Assembly: GCA_946480995.1 (NCBI GenBank)
Contig: CAMLMF010000002.1
Location: 1-24,951 of the forward strand
Origin: an uncultured Bdellovibrio sp.
Lineage (GTDB): Bacteria > Bdellovibrionota > Bdellovibrionia > Bdellovibrionales > Bdellovibrionaceae
Length of the DNA: 24,951 nucleotides
Reading direction: 5' to 3'
Positions 16,698-24,552 of this stretch are shown in pieces (within the stretch, counting starts at the first letter, position 1; each line of letters opens with the position of its first letter). The position numbers and the translations under genes were made by a program. The notes under the pieces are model-generated. The model was not told the DNA's origin, ran no database searches, and saw nothing but the letters and a program-made list of their open reading frames with translations.

Positions 16698-17344
16698 TAT
16701 TTTTTGTTAGCCTTATTCCAGTCATCCATAAACTGCTTAATACCTTTGTCAGTTAACGGATGGTGAGTCATCTGTTGCATAACCTTAAATGGAATTGTCG
16801 CGATATCAGCACCCATTTCCGCCGCAATTTGGATATGCATCGGGCTGCGCACGCTGGCGACCAAGACTTCCGTATCGAAGTCATAGTTTTGGTACATTTG
16901 AATAACCTGATCAACCATTGTCATTCCTTCAACACCAATGTCGTCTAGACGACCGACGAAAGGAGAGACCATTGTTGCACCAGCTTTTGCTGCCAACAAT
17001 GCTTGCATTGGTGAAAACACCAACGTGACATTGGTCTTAATGCCTTCTGCTTTGAATTTTTTAACGGCAATCATACCGTCTTCACACATCGGAACTTTAA
17101 CCACAACGTTCGAAGCAAGTTTAGCCAGCTCTTTTCCTTCGCGAAACATTTCTTCTGCTTGCAGACTGATGACTTCCGCAGAAACAGGTCCAGAAACTTC
17201 TTTACAGATTTCTTTGATCACATCGTGAAAAGGTTTGCCTGATTTTGCGATCAAAGAAGGATTTGTCGTAACGCCGTCAACCCAACCACGCAAGTTGGCC
17301 TGTCTGATTTCTTCAATTTCCGCTGTGTCGATGAAAAACTTCAT
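16697..17344 (-). CDS. tal: Transaldolase, small MipB/TalC type
   Basis: Class I aldolase of the compact TalC/FSA family (215 residues). The Schiff-base lysine is Lys83 in VVVKVPM, with [11 protein letters not shown] at the phosphate/substrate loop. Two residues separate true transaldolases from fructose-6-phosphate aldolase: FSA has Gln59 and Tyr131. Here the aligned residues are Glu57 (SAEVIS) and Phe129 (VSPFVGR), as in transaldolases. I therefore predict transaldolase activity in the non-oxidative pentose phosphate pathway. AGGAG lies 6 bases upstream of the ATG. It leads a unit with the two envelope proteins downstream; an A/T-rich promoter region (about 17360-17415) precedes it but no strong -10/-35 pair is visible. 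Confidence 0.93.
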   Translation of the reverse strand: MKFFIDTAEIEEIRQANLRGWVDGVTTNPSLIAKSGKPFHDVIKEICKEVSGPVSAEVISLQAEEMFREGKELAKLASNVVVKVPMCEDGMIAVKKFKAEGIKTNVTLVFSPMQALLAAKAGATMVSPFVGRLDDIGVEGMTMVDQVIQMYQNYDFDTEVLVASVRSPMHIQIAAEMGADIATIPFKVMQQMTHHPLTDKGIKQFMDDWNKANKK

Positions 17345-17436
17345 GGGAACTCCTGAAACTTAAGGATTTAGATTATCGAGATAGCAATATTAGTACGCTG
17401 TTATATTAATTTATGCAAGACGCGGCCTCGGGCGTA

Positions 17437-17943
17437 TTACATTTCCACTAAACTTTTTCCCTGCATATAAAACTCTGCCTGCTGCGCTGGGCCTGCGGTT
17501 TTAGAAATCTCACTAAGATTTTTGTGATAAATCGGGTGTTCATACTGACCCCAGGCCTCTGCCGAACAACGAATGATCAAAGGGTCTTGATGCATTTGTG
17601 GATAAGGCAAAGTTAAGCGCGGCGACATCAAAATCAAGTTATCAAAAGCCAAAAGAGTCAGCTCTGTATGACTTTTCTGCAAAGGGCCCTCGGGAGGCTT
17701 TTCACAAAGCGATAAGGCCAAGTGCAGAACCTGATCGACCCCCCACAGGGTTTCCAAACGAATGACAAATTCCAAACGGGCGCTAGAGTCCAAGCGCTCT
17801 GTCGTCAGATATCTTTTATACACAGAGGAAATAGAAACCAAATCACCCCGCGCGGTGAGAGCTTCTAAGACATCCTTTGCCTTATCAACACCACCGACCA
17901 GATCCAGAGCTATATGTATCAAGGCCGTATGGCGAGAGTTCAT
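17437..17943 (-). CDS. Degenerate HPPK (FolK)-like protein
   Basis: A 168-residue protein whose plan follows 6-hydroxymethyl-7,8-dihydropterin pyrophosphokinase. It has an N-terminal strand and helix (IALDLVGGVDKAKDVLEAL), VSISSVYKRYLTT, LEFVIRLET, and the very FolK-like block ending SPRLTLPYPQMHQ (107-119). But key features are gone. The usual GSNLGD loop is changed to DLVGGVD, and the R-rich GRxRxxRxGPR loop is absent. The magnesium-binding DxD of DLDLLL is ELTLL (94-98). It is therefore probably not an active kinase. The ATG overlaps the dapB stop by four bases (ATGA), so it is co-translated with lysine/DAP genes. Homology is judged by eye; a profile search is needed to confirm it. Confidence 0.62.
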   Translation of the reverse strand: MNSRHTALIHIALDLVGGVDKAKDVLEALTARGDLVSISSVYKRYLTTERLDSSARLEFVIRLETLWGVDQVLHLALSLCEKPPEGPLQKSHTELTLLAFDNLILMSPRLTLPYPQMHQDPLIIRCSAEAWGQYEHPIYHKNLSEISKTAGPAQQAEFYMQGKSLVEM

Positions 17944-18626
17944 GCTTTCTTCCCGAACAAAACATCACGAATTTGATAAAGACCCGGCTTTTGTTTCGTC
18001 AACCATTCCGCTGCTTGCACAGCTCCTTTGGCAAAGACCGTGCGATTTAAAGCGCTGTGTTCGAAAGTAAGAACCTCTTCGTCACTCATCGCAAAAATTT
18101 TGTGCACACCAAAAACGCCGCCACCACGAATAGCCAAAGCTTCTGGAAGTTTCTTCTTCACAGCTTTTTCTAAGTTTTCTTGCAAAGTAATTGCCGTACC
18201 TGAGGGTTTATCTTTCTTACGATTGTGGTGGATCTCTTCAATCTGAAAATCAAAGTGCGAAATGGCCGCCAATGATTTTAAGGCCTCATTCAGAACAGCC
18301 ACACCCAAGCTCATATTTGAAGACCACAATACGGGAATTTTTTTTCCGTATTGTTCTAGTAAATCTTTTTCTTTTTTAGAAAATCCCGTCGTACCGCAAA
18401 CCACCGGTGTTTTGTTTTCAGCCGCACGCTTTAAAACATCTTTCAAAGCCTCTGGGGAAGAAAAATCAATCCACACGTCGACAGCCGCCGCTTTTTTTGC
18501 GTCCCACTTGTCTTTGCGAGAGTACGGATAAAAAAGCTCTAGACGGGGATTGGCCTCAACAACTTGTACGATCTCTTTTCCCATGCGCCCAGCAGCGCCC
18601 ACCAGGCCGATTTTTATTTTTTTCAC
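17940..18626 (-). CDS. dapB: 4-hydroxy-tetrahydrodipicolinate reductase
   Basis: Reduces HTPA to tetrahydrodipicolinate with NAD(P)H in the DAP/lysine pathway. The Rossmann motif is GLVGAAGRMG (7-16). WIDFSSPEA and VVCGTTGFS follow. The catalytic EIHHNRKKDKPSGTA has His133, His134 and Lys137. At 228 residues it is shorter than the usual 250-270 because the region after the first helix is cut down; the shorter form is known in other phyla and all catalytic residues are kept. The start is GTG and overlaps the dapA stop (GTGA); the next gene overlaps its end by ATGA. Fully coupled translation is expected. Confidence 0.94.
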   Translation of the reverse strand: MKKIKIGLVGAAGRMGKEIVQVVEANPRLELFYPYSRKDKWDAKKAAAVDVWIDFSSPEALKDVLKRAAENKTPVVCGTTGFSKKEKDLLEQYGKKIPVLWSSNMSLGVAVLNEALKSLAAISHFDFQIEEIHHNRKKDKPSGTAITLQENLEKAVKKKLPEALAIRGGGVFGVHKIFAMSDEEVLTFEHSALNRTVFAKGAVQAAEWLTKQKPGLYQIRDVLFGKKA

Positions 18627-19504
18627 ACAAGACCTACGCGCTTCATTTCTGTTTTAAGGACTTCGGTATGTTCGGGAGATAACTCCATCATTGGTAATCG
18701 CAAAGAGGCTGAATCAATGATGCCCATGATTTGCAAAGCCTTCTTCACCGGAATTGGATTGGCTTCGACAAATAATAAGTTAATCAAGTCCATGTATTTA
18801 TTTATATCACCCCGAGCCTGGTCGATTTTTCCTTCCAGAACCCACTGGCGCCACTGCACCATCTGTTTTGGAATGATGTGGCTGGCAACAGAAATCACGC
18901 CGTGTCCACCAGCGCCCAAGAACTCAACATACGTGCCATCGTCACCCGAAAGCATCACAAAATCTTTGCCACAACCCTTGATAATTTCTTCTGCTAAATT
19001 AATTTTGCCTGAGGCTTCTTTAATGCCAATGACTCCTGGCACTTTTGCCAAAGAGGCAATTATTGCGGGCTCTAAAGAAGTGATTGTTCTGCCTGGCACA
19101 TTGTAAAGAATTGTCGGAATTTTTACCGATGACGCCACAGCCTTAAAGTGTTCATACAAACCACGCTGCGGAGGCTTGTTATAATAAGGTACGACAACCA
19201 AAATGGCGTCCGCACCCAAAGCTTCGGCTTTTTTTGAATCTTCGATGGTTTTCGCTGTGCTATTTGAGCCCGTGCCGACAATCAAAGGCACATCGGGTCC
19301 ACAGAATTTGCGCACGTGTTTAAATAGCTCCGCCACTTCGCTAGATTCAAGTGTGGGACTTTCTGCTGTTGTGCCATTCACAACAAAACCTGTCACACCC
19401 CCATCAAGCTGTTGCTTCATTAAGCGATCTAAAGAAGCATAATCAATTTTTTCATTTTTAAAAGGCGTGATCAGGGCCGTAAAAGTACCTTTGAAATTTT
19501 TCAT
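18623..19504 (-). CDS. dapA: 4-hydroxy-tetrahydrodipicolinate synthase
   Basis: Condenses pyruvate with aspartate semialdehyde, the committed step to DAP and lysine. The TIM-barrel motifs are present: GTFTALITPF, VNGTTAESPTL with Thr45-Thr46, the tyrosine at 107 in PYYNKP, Tyr134 in LYNVPGRT, Arg139 and Schiff-base Lys162 in GIKEASG. At 293 residues it is full length. The ATG overlaps the dapF stop by four bases (ATGA), and its own stop overlaps the dapB GTG. It supplies mDAP for the peptidoglycan that murD and the L,D-transpeptidase in this window also serve. Confidence 0.97.
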   Translation of the reverse strand: MKNFKGTFTALITPFKNEKIDYASLDRLMKQQLDGGVTGFVVNGTTAESPTLESSEVAELFKHVRKFCGPDVPLIVGTGSNSTAKTIEDSKKAEALGADAILVVVPYYNKPPQRGLYEHFKAVASSVKIPTILYNVPGRTITSLEPAIIASLAKVPGVIGIKEASGKINLAEEIIKGCGKDFVMLSGDDGTYVEFLGAGGHGVISVASHIIPKQMVQWRQWVLEGKIDQARGDINKYMDLINLLFVEANPIPVKKALQIMGIIDSASLRLPMMELSPEHTEVLKTEMKRVGLV

Positions 19505-20364
19505 CTTATAACCTCAAGATTGTATTTAAAATCGCCAACAAAAACTGCGTCGCCAATCATTAACGGATGTGGGTCATCGCTTAAGAAAATCACCTGCATG
19601 ATTCCGCCTGGCATTTGCACTTGCACTTGTTCTTCAGAAGATTCCGTCGTGTGCACTAAGGCCGCAGCCACCGCGCCTGTGCCACAAGCTAAAGTATAGT
19701 CTTCAACTCCGCGCTCAAAAGTGACGGCTCTAATTATTCCGGGGCCCTCTGGAGCATAAAAAGTCACGTTAGCGCCCGCAGGTTGTAAATCGTGATGGGC
19801 TCGCGCTTCGCGTGCCATGTCTTTTAATGCCACCGCATCGGCGATGTTATGAATTTTTTGAACTAAGTGCGGAACGCCCGTGTTTACTAAAGAAAAGATC
19901 TCTGTCGAGCTGGATTTTGTTTTTAATTCGATATGCTTTTGTATGAAGCGCGCTTCCGGCATGCGCACACGAATTTTTCCGTCACCTAAAACCTGCGCGA
20001 CCACAAGACCTGCGCCAGTTTTAAAGTTGAAAGTGCTTTTTTCGCCATCGCAATCATCTAAATTTTCAAAACAAAAGCGCGCCGCACAGCGAGCAGCGTT
20101 GCCGCACATCTCGGCCGTTGAGCCATCGGAGTTATAAAAATCCCAGTTGTAGTCGAAATTTTCAGTGCCAGATTCAATCAACAAAAGTCCATCGACGCTA
20201 ACGCCTAAAACTTTATCGCAAATCATTTTTGCAAATTGAGGTCGCGACATTCCCAGAACTTTTTCCACATCTTGCCAGGCTGACTTTTTTCGCGCGTCGA
20301 TCAGGGCAAATGTGTTTCCCGCTCCGGACATTTTTGTGATGGAAACGGGTAAGAAGTTTTTCAT
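19501..20364 (-). CDS. dapF: Diaminopimelate epimerase
   Basis: Cofactor-free racemase that turns L,L-DAP into meso-DAP for peptidoglycan and lysine. Both catalytic cysteines are in place: Cys87 in EMCGNAARC and Cys227 in LACGTGAVA. KMSGAGNTFALID and NTGVPHLV complete the family pattern. At 287 residues it is full length. The ATG shares a base with the stop of the LptM-like gene (TAATG), and its own stop overlaps dapA (ATGA). The lptM-dapF order is the same as in E. coli (yifL-dapF). Confidence 0.97.
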   Translation of the reverse strand: MKNFLPVSITKMSGAGNTFALIDARKKSAWQDVEKVLGMSRPQFAKMICDKVLGVSVDGLLLIESGTENFDYNWDFYNSDGSTAEMCGNAARCAARFCFENLDDCDGEKSTFNFKTGAGLVVAQVLGDGKIRVRMPEARFIQKHIELKTKSSSTEIFSLVNTGVPHLVQKIHNIADAVALKDMAREARAHHDLQPAGANVTFYAPEGPGIIRAVTFERGVEDYTLACGTGAVAAALVHTTESSEEQVQVQMPGGIMQVIFLSDDPHPLMIGDAVFVGDFKYNLEVIR

Positions 20365-20573
20365 TATTTTTCTGCCTCGGAAGTTTCTTCAGCTTCTTTG
20401 TCGCGATTTTTATTTGTGATTTTTTTTGCCGGCTTCTTTTGCGCTTCTTGGAAAGTGGCCTCGCCACGCCCAATCGGTGCTGGGTTTAACGGCGGCAAAG
20501 GACGGCCTTTAACGCCGCAGGCGCCAAGGACAAAGATCACACCAATTACGAGAGCTTTATTCAGATACTCCAT
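20364..20573 (-). CDS. lptM: LptM (YifL)-like small lipoprotein
   Basis: A 69-residue lipoprotein. The signal MEYLNKALVIGVIFVLGAC ends in lipobox LGAC (Cys19), directly followed by GVKGRPLPPLNP. This matches the diagnostic CGxKGPLYxP start of LptM, the lipoprotein that assists LptD maturation in the LPS translocon; here an arginine is inserted before the PL. The rest is a Lys/Glu-rich tail without clear fold. A longer frame begins at 20603, but AAGGGG lies 5 bases before the ATG at 20573 and the lipobox distance fits this start. The gene overlaps the end of the preceding TPR-like gene by 17 bases and is coupled to dapF. The assignment rests on the motif plus gene order. Confidence 0.8.
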   Translation of the reverse strand: MEYLNKALVIGVIFVLGACGVKGRPLPPLNPAPIGRGEATFQEAQKKPAKKITNKNRDKEAEETSEAEK

Positions 20574-21432
20574 TGATCCCCTTAAGCTCGCTTTCGACCT
20601 CACTGAGGTGTCGGCAAAGCATGGGGTCTATCATATACTGTCTATACTGATTCGCAGAAATGTTTTTGCAGGCCATCACGTATTTCTGTCCCGCAGTAAC
20701 GTTCGGCTTTTTCTGTTCTTGATCGATCTTCCAGGTCCAATAGGAAACCTCAGGATATTTTTCATCAAGCTTCTTAAGCGTCGCCAAAGCCTCCTGGGCC
20801 TTGCTGAAGCTTTTTCCAGCCAAATGTTTGTCAATTTCCAGGGGCAACCAGAACTTGTATTGCGGGGATTTCTTAATTCCTACCGATTCCGCCGTCTTTT
20901 GATAGTCCACCCAGCGCTTTTGACAGACCTGTGCTTGGGCTAAACTGAGCTTTAGCTCTTCATCAAAACGAACCAAGCCGAGCTGTCGCTGCACAATGTC
21001 TTGGGCATTTTTGCAATCACCCTTGGCAACCATCAGGCGCGCCATTTCGTTTGCGATGGAAAAGTTGTCGTTTTCAATACGCGAAGCTTCGGTGAGTTTA
21101 TCCAACGACTGGTTCAAATCGGTCTTACGCAACGAAACACCGATTTCAAACTGTTGTTGAGCTTTATCACTAAAAAAGACGTTAGCAACTTCAGAAGCCG
21201 TTTTCTTAAGCTCTGCAATGGCCTGGGGACGAGTTTCTTTTTGGACAGCATTAGACAAGATATTTAGCGCCTGTTGGCGATCTCGCTGCAAACTTAGATT
21301 ATAGGCTTTTTCAATAATATCTTTATAGGTCTCTGACTTGCCATTCTTCGTCTGAGCCCAAACAGATTTAAGCGGGGAGACCCCAAAGCAAAGAGCCACC
21401 CCGAGGGTGGCTCTTAACAAGACCAATTTCAT
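20557..21432 (-). CDS. Secreted TPR-like helical protein, unknown function
   Basis: A 291-residue protein with a signal peptide (MKLVLLRATLGVALCFGV, probable cleavage after SVWA near residue 26). The mature part is a chain of amphipathic helices resembling tetratricopeptide repeats (for example IIEKAYNLSLQRDRQQALNIL and LDKLTEASRIENDNFSIANE), suggesting a periplasmic scaffold. Cysteine pairs occur in the middle and at the C-terminus. It begins 3 bases after the stop of the gene before it, with no clear Shine-Dalgarno, and its first codons form a perfect hairpin (see 21391-21415). It probably depends on read-through or reinitiation from the upstream gene. Specific function not recognised. Confidence 0.72.
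   Translation of the reverse strand: MKLVLLRATLGVALCFGVSPLKSVWAQTKNGKSETYKDIIEKAYNLSLQRDRQQALNILSNAVQKETRPQAIAELKKTASEVANVFFSDKAQQQFEIGVSLRKTDLNQSLDKLTEASRIENDNFSIANEMARLMVAKGDCKNAQDIVQRQLGLVRFDEELKLSLAQAQVCQKRWVDYQKTAESVGIKKSPQYKFWLPLEIDKHLAGKSFSKAQEALATLKKLDEKYPEVSYWTWKIDQEQKKPNVTAGQKYVMACKNISANQYRQYMIDPMLCRHLSEVESELKGINGVSE
21391..21415 (-). promoter_or_regulatory. Perfect 11-bp hairpin inside codons 6-14
   Basis: On the minus strand AAGAGCCACCC, a TCG loop and GGGTGGCTCTT form a perfect 11-bp stem, GC-rich, beginning 18 bases into the TPR-like gene. A partly T-rich stretch (TGCTTTG) follows. It may act as an attenuator or transcription terminator of the strongly initiated gene upstream, or block ribosome reinitiation. 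The inverted repeat is seen directly. Confidence 0.6.
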
Positions 21433-21435
21433 TAA

Positions 21436-22008
21436 TTAGTTCTTTTTGAAAGATTTCAATACAACAGTTACGTTACCGAATTGGCTTGGCGCAACTTGTT
21501 TCAACATTCCAGAAAGTGGAATAAGTTGTGGATTGATCCATGCGTTGATTTCTTTGCCGTCAGCTTTGTCTTTCAAAGTTGCGTGGATGCACTCGAAAGT
21601 TCCAGCAGGTACTGTGATTTTGTCTTCTTTTACGTCAACAACTTCAACATCTTGCTTAGGAACAGCTTCTTCTTTACCGTTCACGATCATTTTTTTGATC
21701 TCGCCCGTGTTTGGATCTAGAAGAGTTTCAACTTTTTGTTTCCCAGCGAAGCCAAGATCCATATTTTGATCCATCCAGATGCCATCAGCAGCAATTGAAC
21801 GAACAGACATAGTCATCGATCCTTTGATGAAACCCATGTCTAGGTTGTAGTTAGCGTTGTCGCCAACTTTCCAATCCAAACCCATTGTTTGAGCTTGATC
21901 CATGATTGCTGCATTTTGAATGTTTGCAACAACTTCAACTACAGACGGAGCTGCAGATGCATTGATAGAGAACGCAAGACCTAGAACGGCGATTAGAGCC
22001 TTAACCAT
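21436..22008 (-). CDS. Secreted DUF3108-like beta protein
   Basis: A 190-residue protein with a clear signal peptide (cleavage near NASA/A, residues 17-20). The mature part is beta-rich: WKVGDNANYNLDMGFIKGSM, DGIWMDQNMDLG, LLDPNTGEIKKMIVNGKEE, VPAGTFECIHATLK, NAWINPQLIPLSGMLKQV. This order of blocks is typical of DUF3108-like periplasmic proteins with a half-barrel fold, distantly similar in shape to LolA; I infer this by eye. AAGGAGG lies 6 bases before the ATG, one of the strongest ribosome sites in the window, so the protein is probably abundant. On the minus strand a TTGACT box (22069-22074) with TGTGAT 19 bases on is a possible promoter. Confidence 0.75.
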   Translation of the reverse strand: MVKALIAVLGLAFSINASAAPSVVEVVANIQNAAIMDQAQTMGLDWKVGDNANYNLDMGFIKGSMTMSVRSIAADGIWMDQNMDLGFAGKQKVETLLDPNTGEIKKMIVNGKEEAVPKQDVEVVDVKEDKITVPAGTFECIHATLKDKADGKEINAWINPQLIPLSGMLKQVAPSQFGNVTVVLKSFKKN

Positions 22009-22068
22009 ATAATTCCTCCTTGAATGGTTTTACTGTGGCTTTAATCACACCACGACCTAGGGAGGTAG

Positions 22069-22074
22069 AGTCAA
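22069..22074 (-). promoter_or_regulatory. Possible -35 box for the DUF3108-like gene
   Basis: TTGACT matches the -35 consensus at five of six bases. It starts a few bases after the ftsK stop. The best following hexamer, TGTGAT (22044-22049), is 19 bases away, longer than ideal. If active, it separates the abundant secreted protein and its downstream genes from ftsK. Confidence 0.28.
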
Positions 22075-22082
22075 GGCTCAAA

Positions 22083-24452
22083 TCATTGTTCTCTGTAACT
22101 GCTTACTAAAACTTGACGCGGCTTGCTGCCGTTCGCTGGTCCGACAACGCCTTCTTTTTCGAAGACTTCAATCATGCGCGCAGCCCGCGGATAACCGAGT
22201 CTAAATTTTCTTTGAATTAAAGACGCGGAGATTTCTTTCTGTTCTGAAGCCCAAGAAAGAATTTCGTCATAGCGTTCATCGTACTCTTCATCACCGAAAT
22301 CAGAGCCGCCACCGTCACCAGCTTCTGCCCCGTCGCCGCCACTAAATCCATCCAACGCACGCATCGCTAACGGATCGTATTCTGGCTCTGCTTGAATCGA
22401 CCAGTGTTTTACGACATTCGAAATTTCTTTGTCGGACAAGTACGGGCCGTGATGGCGCGTAGGCTTTCCTACACCCGGGGCTTGGAACAACATATCCCCA
22501 TTCGGCAGAAGACGTTCAGCACCTGAGTCATCGATAATAATACGCGAATCCATTTTCGAAGCGACCTTCAAGGCCACGCGTCCTGGGATATTTGTTTTAA
22601 TTAAACCTGTGACGACGTCTTTTCGCGGCGACTGAGTTGCGATGATTAAATGGATTCCGCAAGCCCGTGCTTTTTGTGTTAAACGCTGAATTGGTTCTTC
22701 GATATTTTGCTTTTCAACAATCATCAAGTCTGCAAGCTCATCCACCACAATGACAATAAATGGAAGTGGCTGGAAGTAGTATTGTTCAAGCTTGGCTTTG
22801 CCTTCTTCCAGTTCCTGATTAACTTTTTCGTGCTCTTCAATATCAGCCTTTGATAAAGCCGCCGTTTTTTCATTGAAGGCTTCAATCTTTCCGACACCGA
22901 ATTTGGAAAGTGATTTGTAACGCTTTTCCATTTCACGCACAGCCCACTTTAAGGCTGTTGATGCCTTCTTCGGCTCCGTCACATGCGGCAGCACTAAGTG
23001 CGGCACACTTGCAAAGGGTGCTAAGTCGACCATTTTTGGATCGATCAAAACCAATCGTAATGTTTTCGGAGAATGTCTGAACAACAATCCGGTGATAATC
23101 GAGCCAACAAAAACCGACTTACCCGAACCCGTCGTACCAGCGATCAGCAAGTGTGGCATCTTACGCAGATCAACGACCTTAGGTTCGCCGTCAACTGCGC
23201 GACCCACTGCCATCGGCAACGCCAGATCTTCGCTCCAGAAGGTGTCTTCGGCGATAAGATCTTTATAATAAACTGTTTCGCGCTTTAAGTTGGCCGTTTC
23301 AATACCAACGACATCAGTTCCCGGGATGTGACCGACCACACGCACGGATTCTGAAGACAGCGCCAGGGATAAATCGTCTTCCAGTTCAGAAATTTTACTG
23401 ATTTTAACGTCAGCATTAGGTTTAAATTCGTACATCGTGACCAGCGGACCCGGTTTGGCATCTTGAATCGAACCTTCAATAGAAAAGTTTTTAAGTTTTT
23501 CCACCAACGAATCGGCCTTGCGCTGAATCTCGGCTTTGTCGATCTTAATTCGCGACGCCGGGGGATCTTCTAACAAAGCAAGCTTTGGCATATCCCAGTT
23601 TTCAATGCGACGAGGAGGCTTCGCCTTCATCACAACTTTACGTTTTTGTGCAAGCTTGATGGCCGGAGTTTCTTCTTCCTCGTCCTCATCAACTTCTTCT
23701 TCGGCATCCGCCGCTAAAATAGCCTCAAGATCTTCGTCATCTTCTTCAGCTGCTTCATCCTTACCCACAAATTTTTTGTCAGATAATGGAAAGACGGTTG
23801 CGGGCTTATCATTCTTTTCGACCTTTTTAACTTTTGCCTTTTTTCCATCACTCACAAACATGCCGGCAAAGAACGCCGCCATTTTGTCGCCGATTTTTTT
23901 CTTTCTTAAAGACGCAAAAAGGCCACGCGGCATTTCGGTAAGCTCGGCCACACTTTTTTCGAAATAAAATACGACTAGCACAGCCATAATCGACCACAGG
24001 ATGACTTGCACACCGACTGAGTTAAAGGCACGCATCAAAGCTTGCGCCACACCCAGGCCGAGAAGGCCTCCGATATAAATTTGCCCATGAAAAACTTTGG
24101 TATTTGGCAAATACAATGACAAAAGGGAAGAGATGTTCACAATTAAAAGAAGCGCCCACACGAAGCGCACGTCTTTCAGATTCAGCGAGTCCCCACGGAA
24201 ACTTGCATAGGCCATCTTTAAACAGCTGGCAATCACGGCCCAAGCCGCTAAACCCAGGAATTGGTACATGATGTCCGCTAAGAAGCTGCCGACAATACCG
24301 CAGTAATTTGTCGCCTTCAGACCTTGCCCCATAGAATTCAAAGAGGGATCAAATGGGTTGTAGCTAATCAAAGCCAGGGCAAGAAAGAGCCCCATACCAA
24401 GAAAACCTATTGCGACGACGTCCTGACGAAACTTTTTTAGGAAATGGTTCAT
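22083..24452 (-). CDS. ftsK: DNA translocase FtsK
   Basis: Septal hexameric motor that pumps chromosome ends apart at division. Residues 1-170 hold four or five membrane helices (for example 12-30, 55-80, 97-115, 122-164). The linker (about 170-290) is short, Lys-rich and then strongly acidic (EEEVDEDEEEE), unlike the long Pro/Gln linker of E. coli. The motor has Walker A GTTGSGKS (439-446) and Walker B IVIVVDELADLM (Asp571-Glu572). The C-terminal winged-helix gamma domain (about 725-789, SLIQRKFRLGYPRAARMIEVF) recognises KOPS-like sites. At 789 residues it is a normal length for short-linker FtsK/SpoIIIE. No Shine-Dalgarno is visible before the ATG. It is divergent from queE. Confidence 0.96.
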   Translation of the reverse strand: MNHFLKKFRQDVVAIGFLGMGLFLALALISYNPFDPSLNSMGQGLKATNYCGIVGSFLADIMYQFLGLAAWAVIASCLKMAYASFRGDSLNLKDVRFVWALLLIVNISSLLSLYLPNTKVFHGQIYIGGLLGLGVAQALMRAFNSVGVQVILWSIMAVLVVFYFEKSVAELTEMPRGLFASLRKKKIGDKMAAFFAGMFVSDGKKAKVKKVEKNDKPATVFPLSDKKFVGKDEAAEEDDEDLEAILAADAEEEVDEDEEEETPAIKLAQKRKVVMKAKPPRRIENWDMPKLALLEDPPASRIKIDKAEIQRKADSLVEKLKNFSIEGSIQDAKPGPLVTMYEFKPNADVKISKISELEDDLSLALSSESVRVVGHIPGTDVVGIETANLKRETVYYKDLIAEDTFWSEDLALPMAVGRAVDGEPKVVDLRKMPHLLIAGTTGSGKSVFVGSIITGLLFRHSPKTLRLVLIDPKMVDLAPFASVPHLVLPHVTEPKKASTALKWAVREMEKRYKSLSKFGVGKIEAFNEKTAALSKADIEEHEKVNQELEEGKAKLEQYYFQPLPFIVIVVDELADLMIVEKQNIEEPIQRLTQKARACGIHLIIATQSPRKDVVTGLIKTNIPGRVALKVASKMDSRIIIDDSGAERLLPNGDMLFQAPGVGKPTRHHGPYLSDKEISNVVKHWSIQAEPEYDPLAMRALDGFSGGDGAEAGDGGGSDFGDEEYDERYDEILSWASEQKEISASLIQRKFRLGYPRAARMIEVFEKEGVVGPANGSKPRQVLVSSYREQ

Positions 24453-24552
24453 TTAAAAAATTTACGAAATTCCGAGGTGTTAGTCATGCTCCAGCAGCAA
24501 TCCTTGACTTAAGACTGGCGCTAGAGCACAAAAAACCCCACGCGGAAACAAT

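Noticed and set aside
20574..20603. Longer N-terminus of the LptM-like protein
   Set aside because: It would place ten polar residues before the lipoprotein signal; AAGGGG fits the internal ATG at 20573.
24510..24552. preQ1 riboswitch before queE (AAAAAACC tail close to the start)
   Set aside because: The A-rich tail is there, but I find no matching P1 stem with a C-rich loop upstream, so the aptamer fold is not supported.
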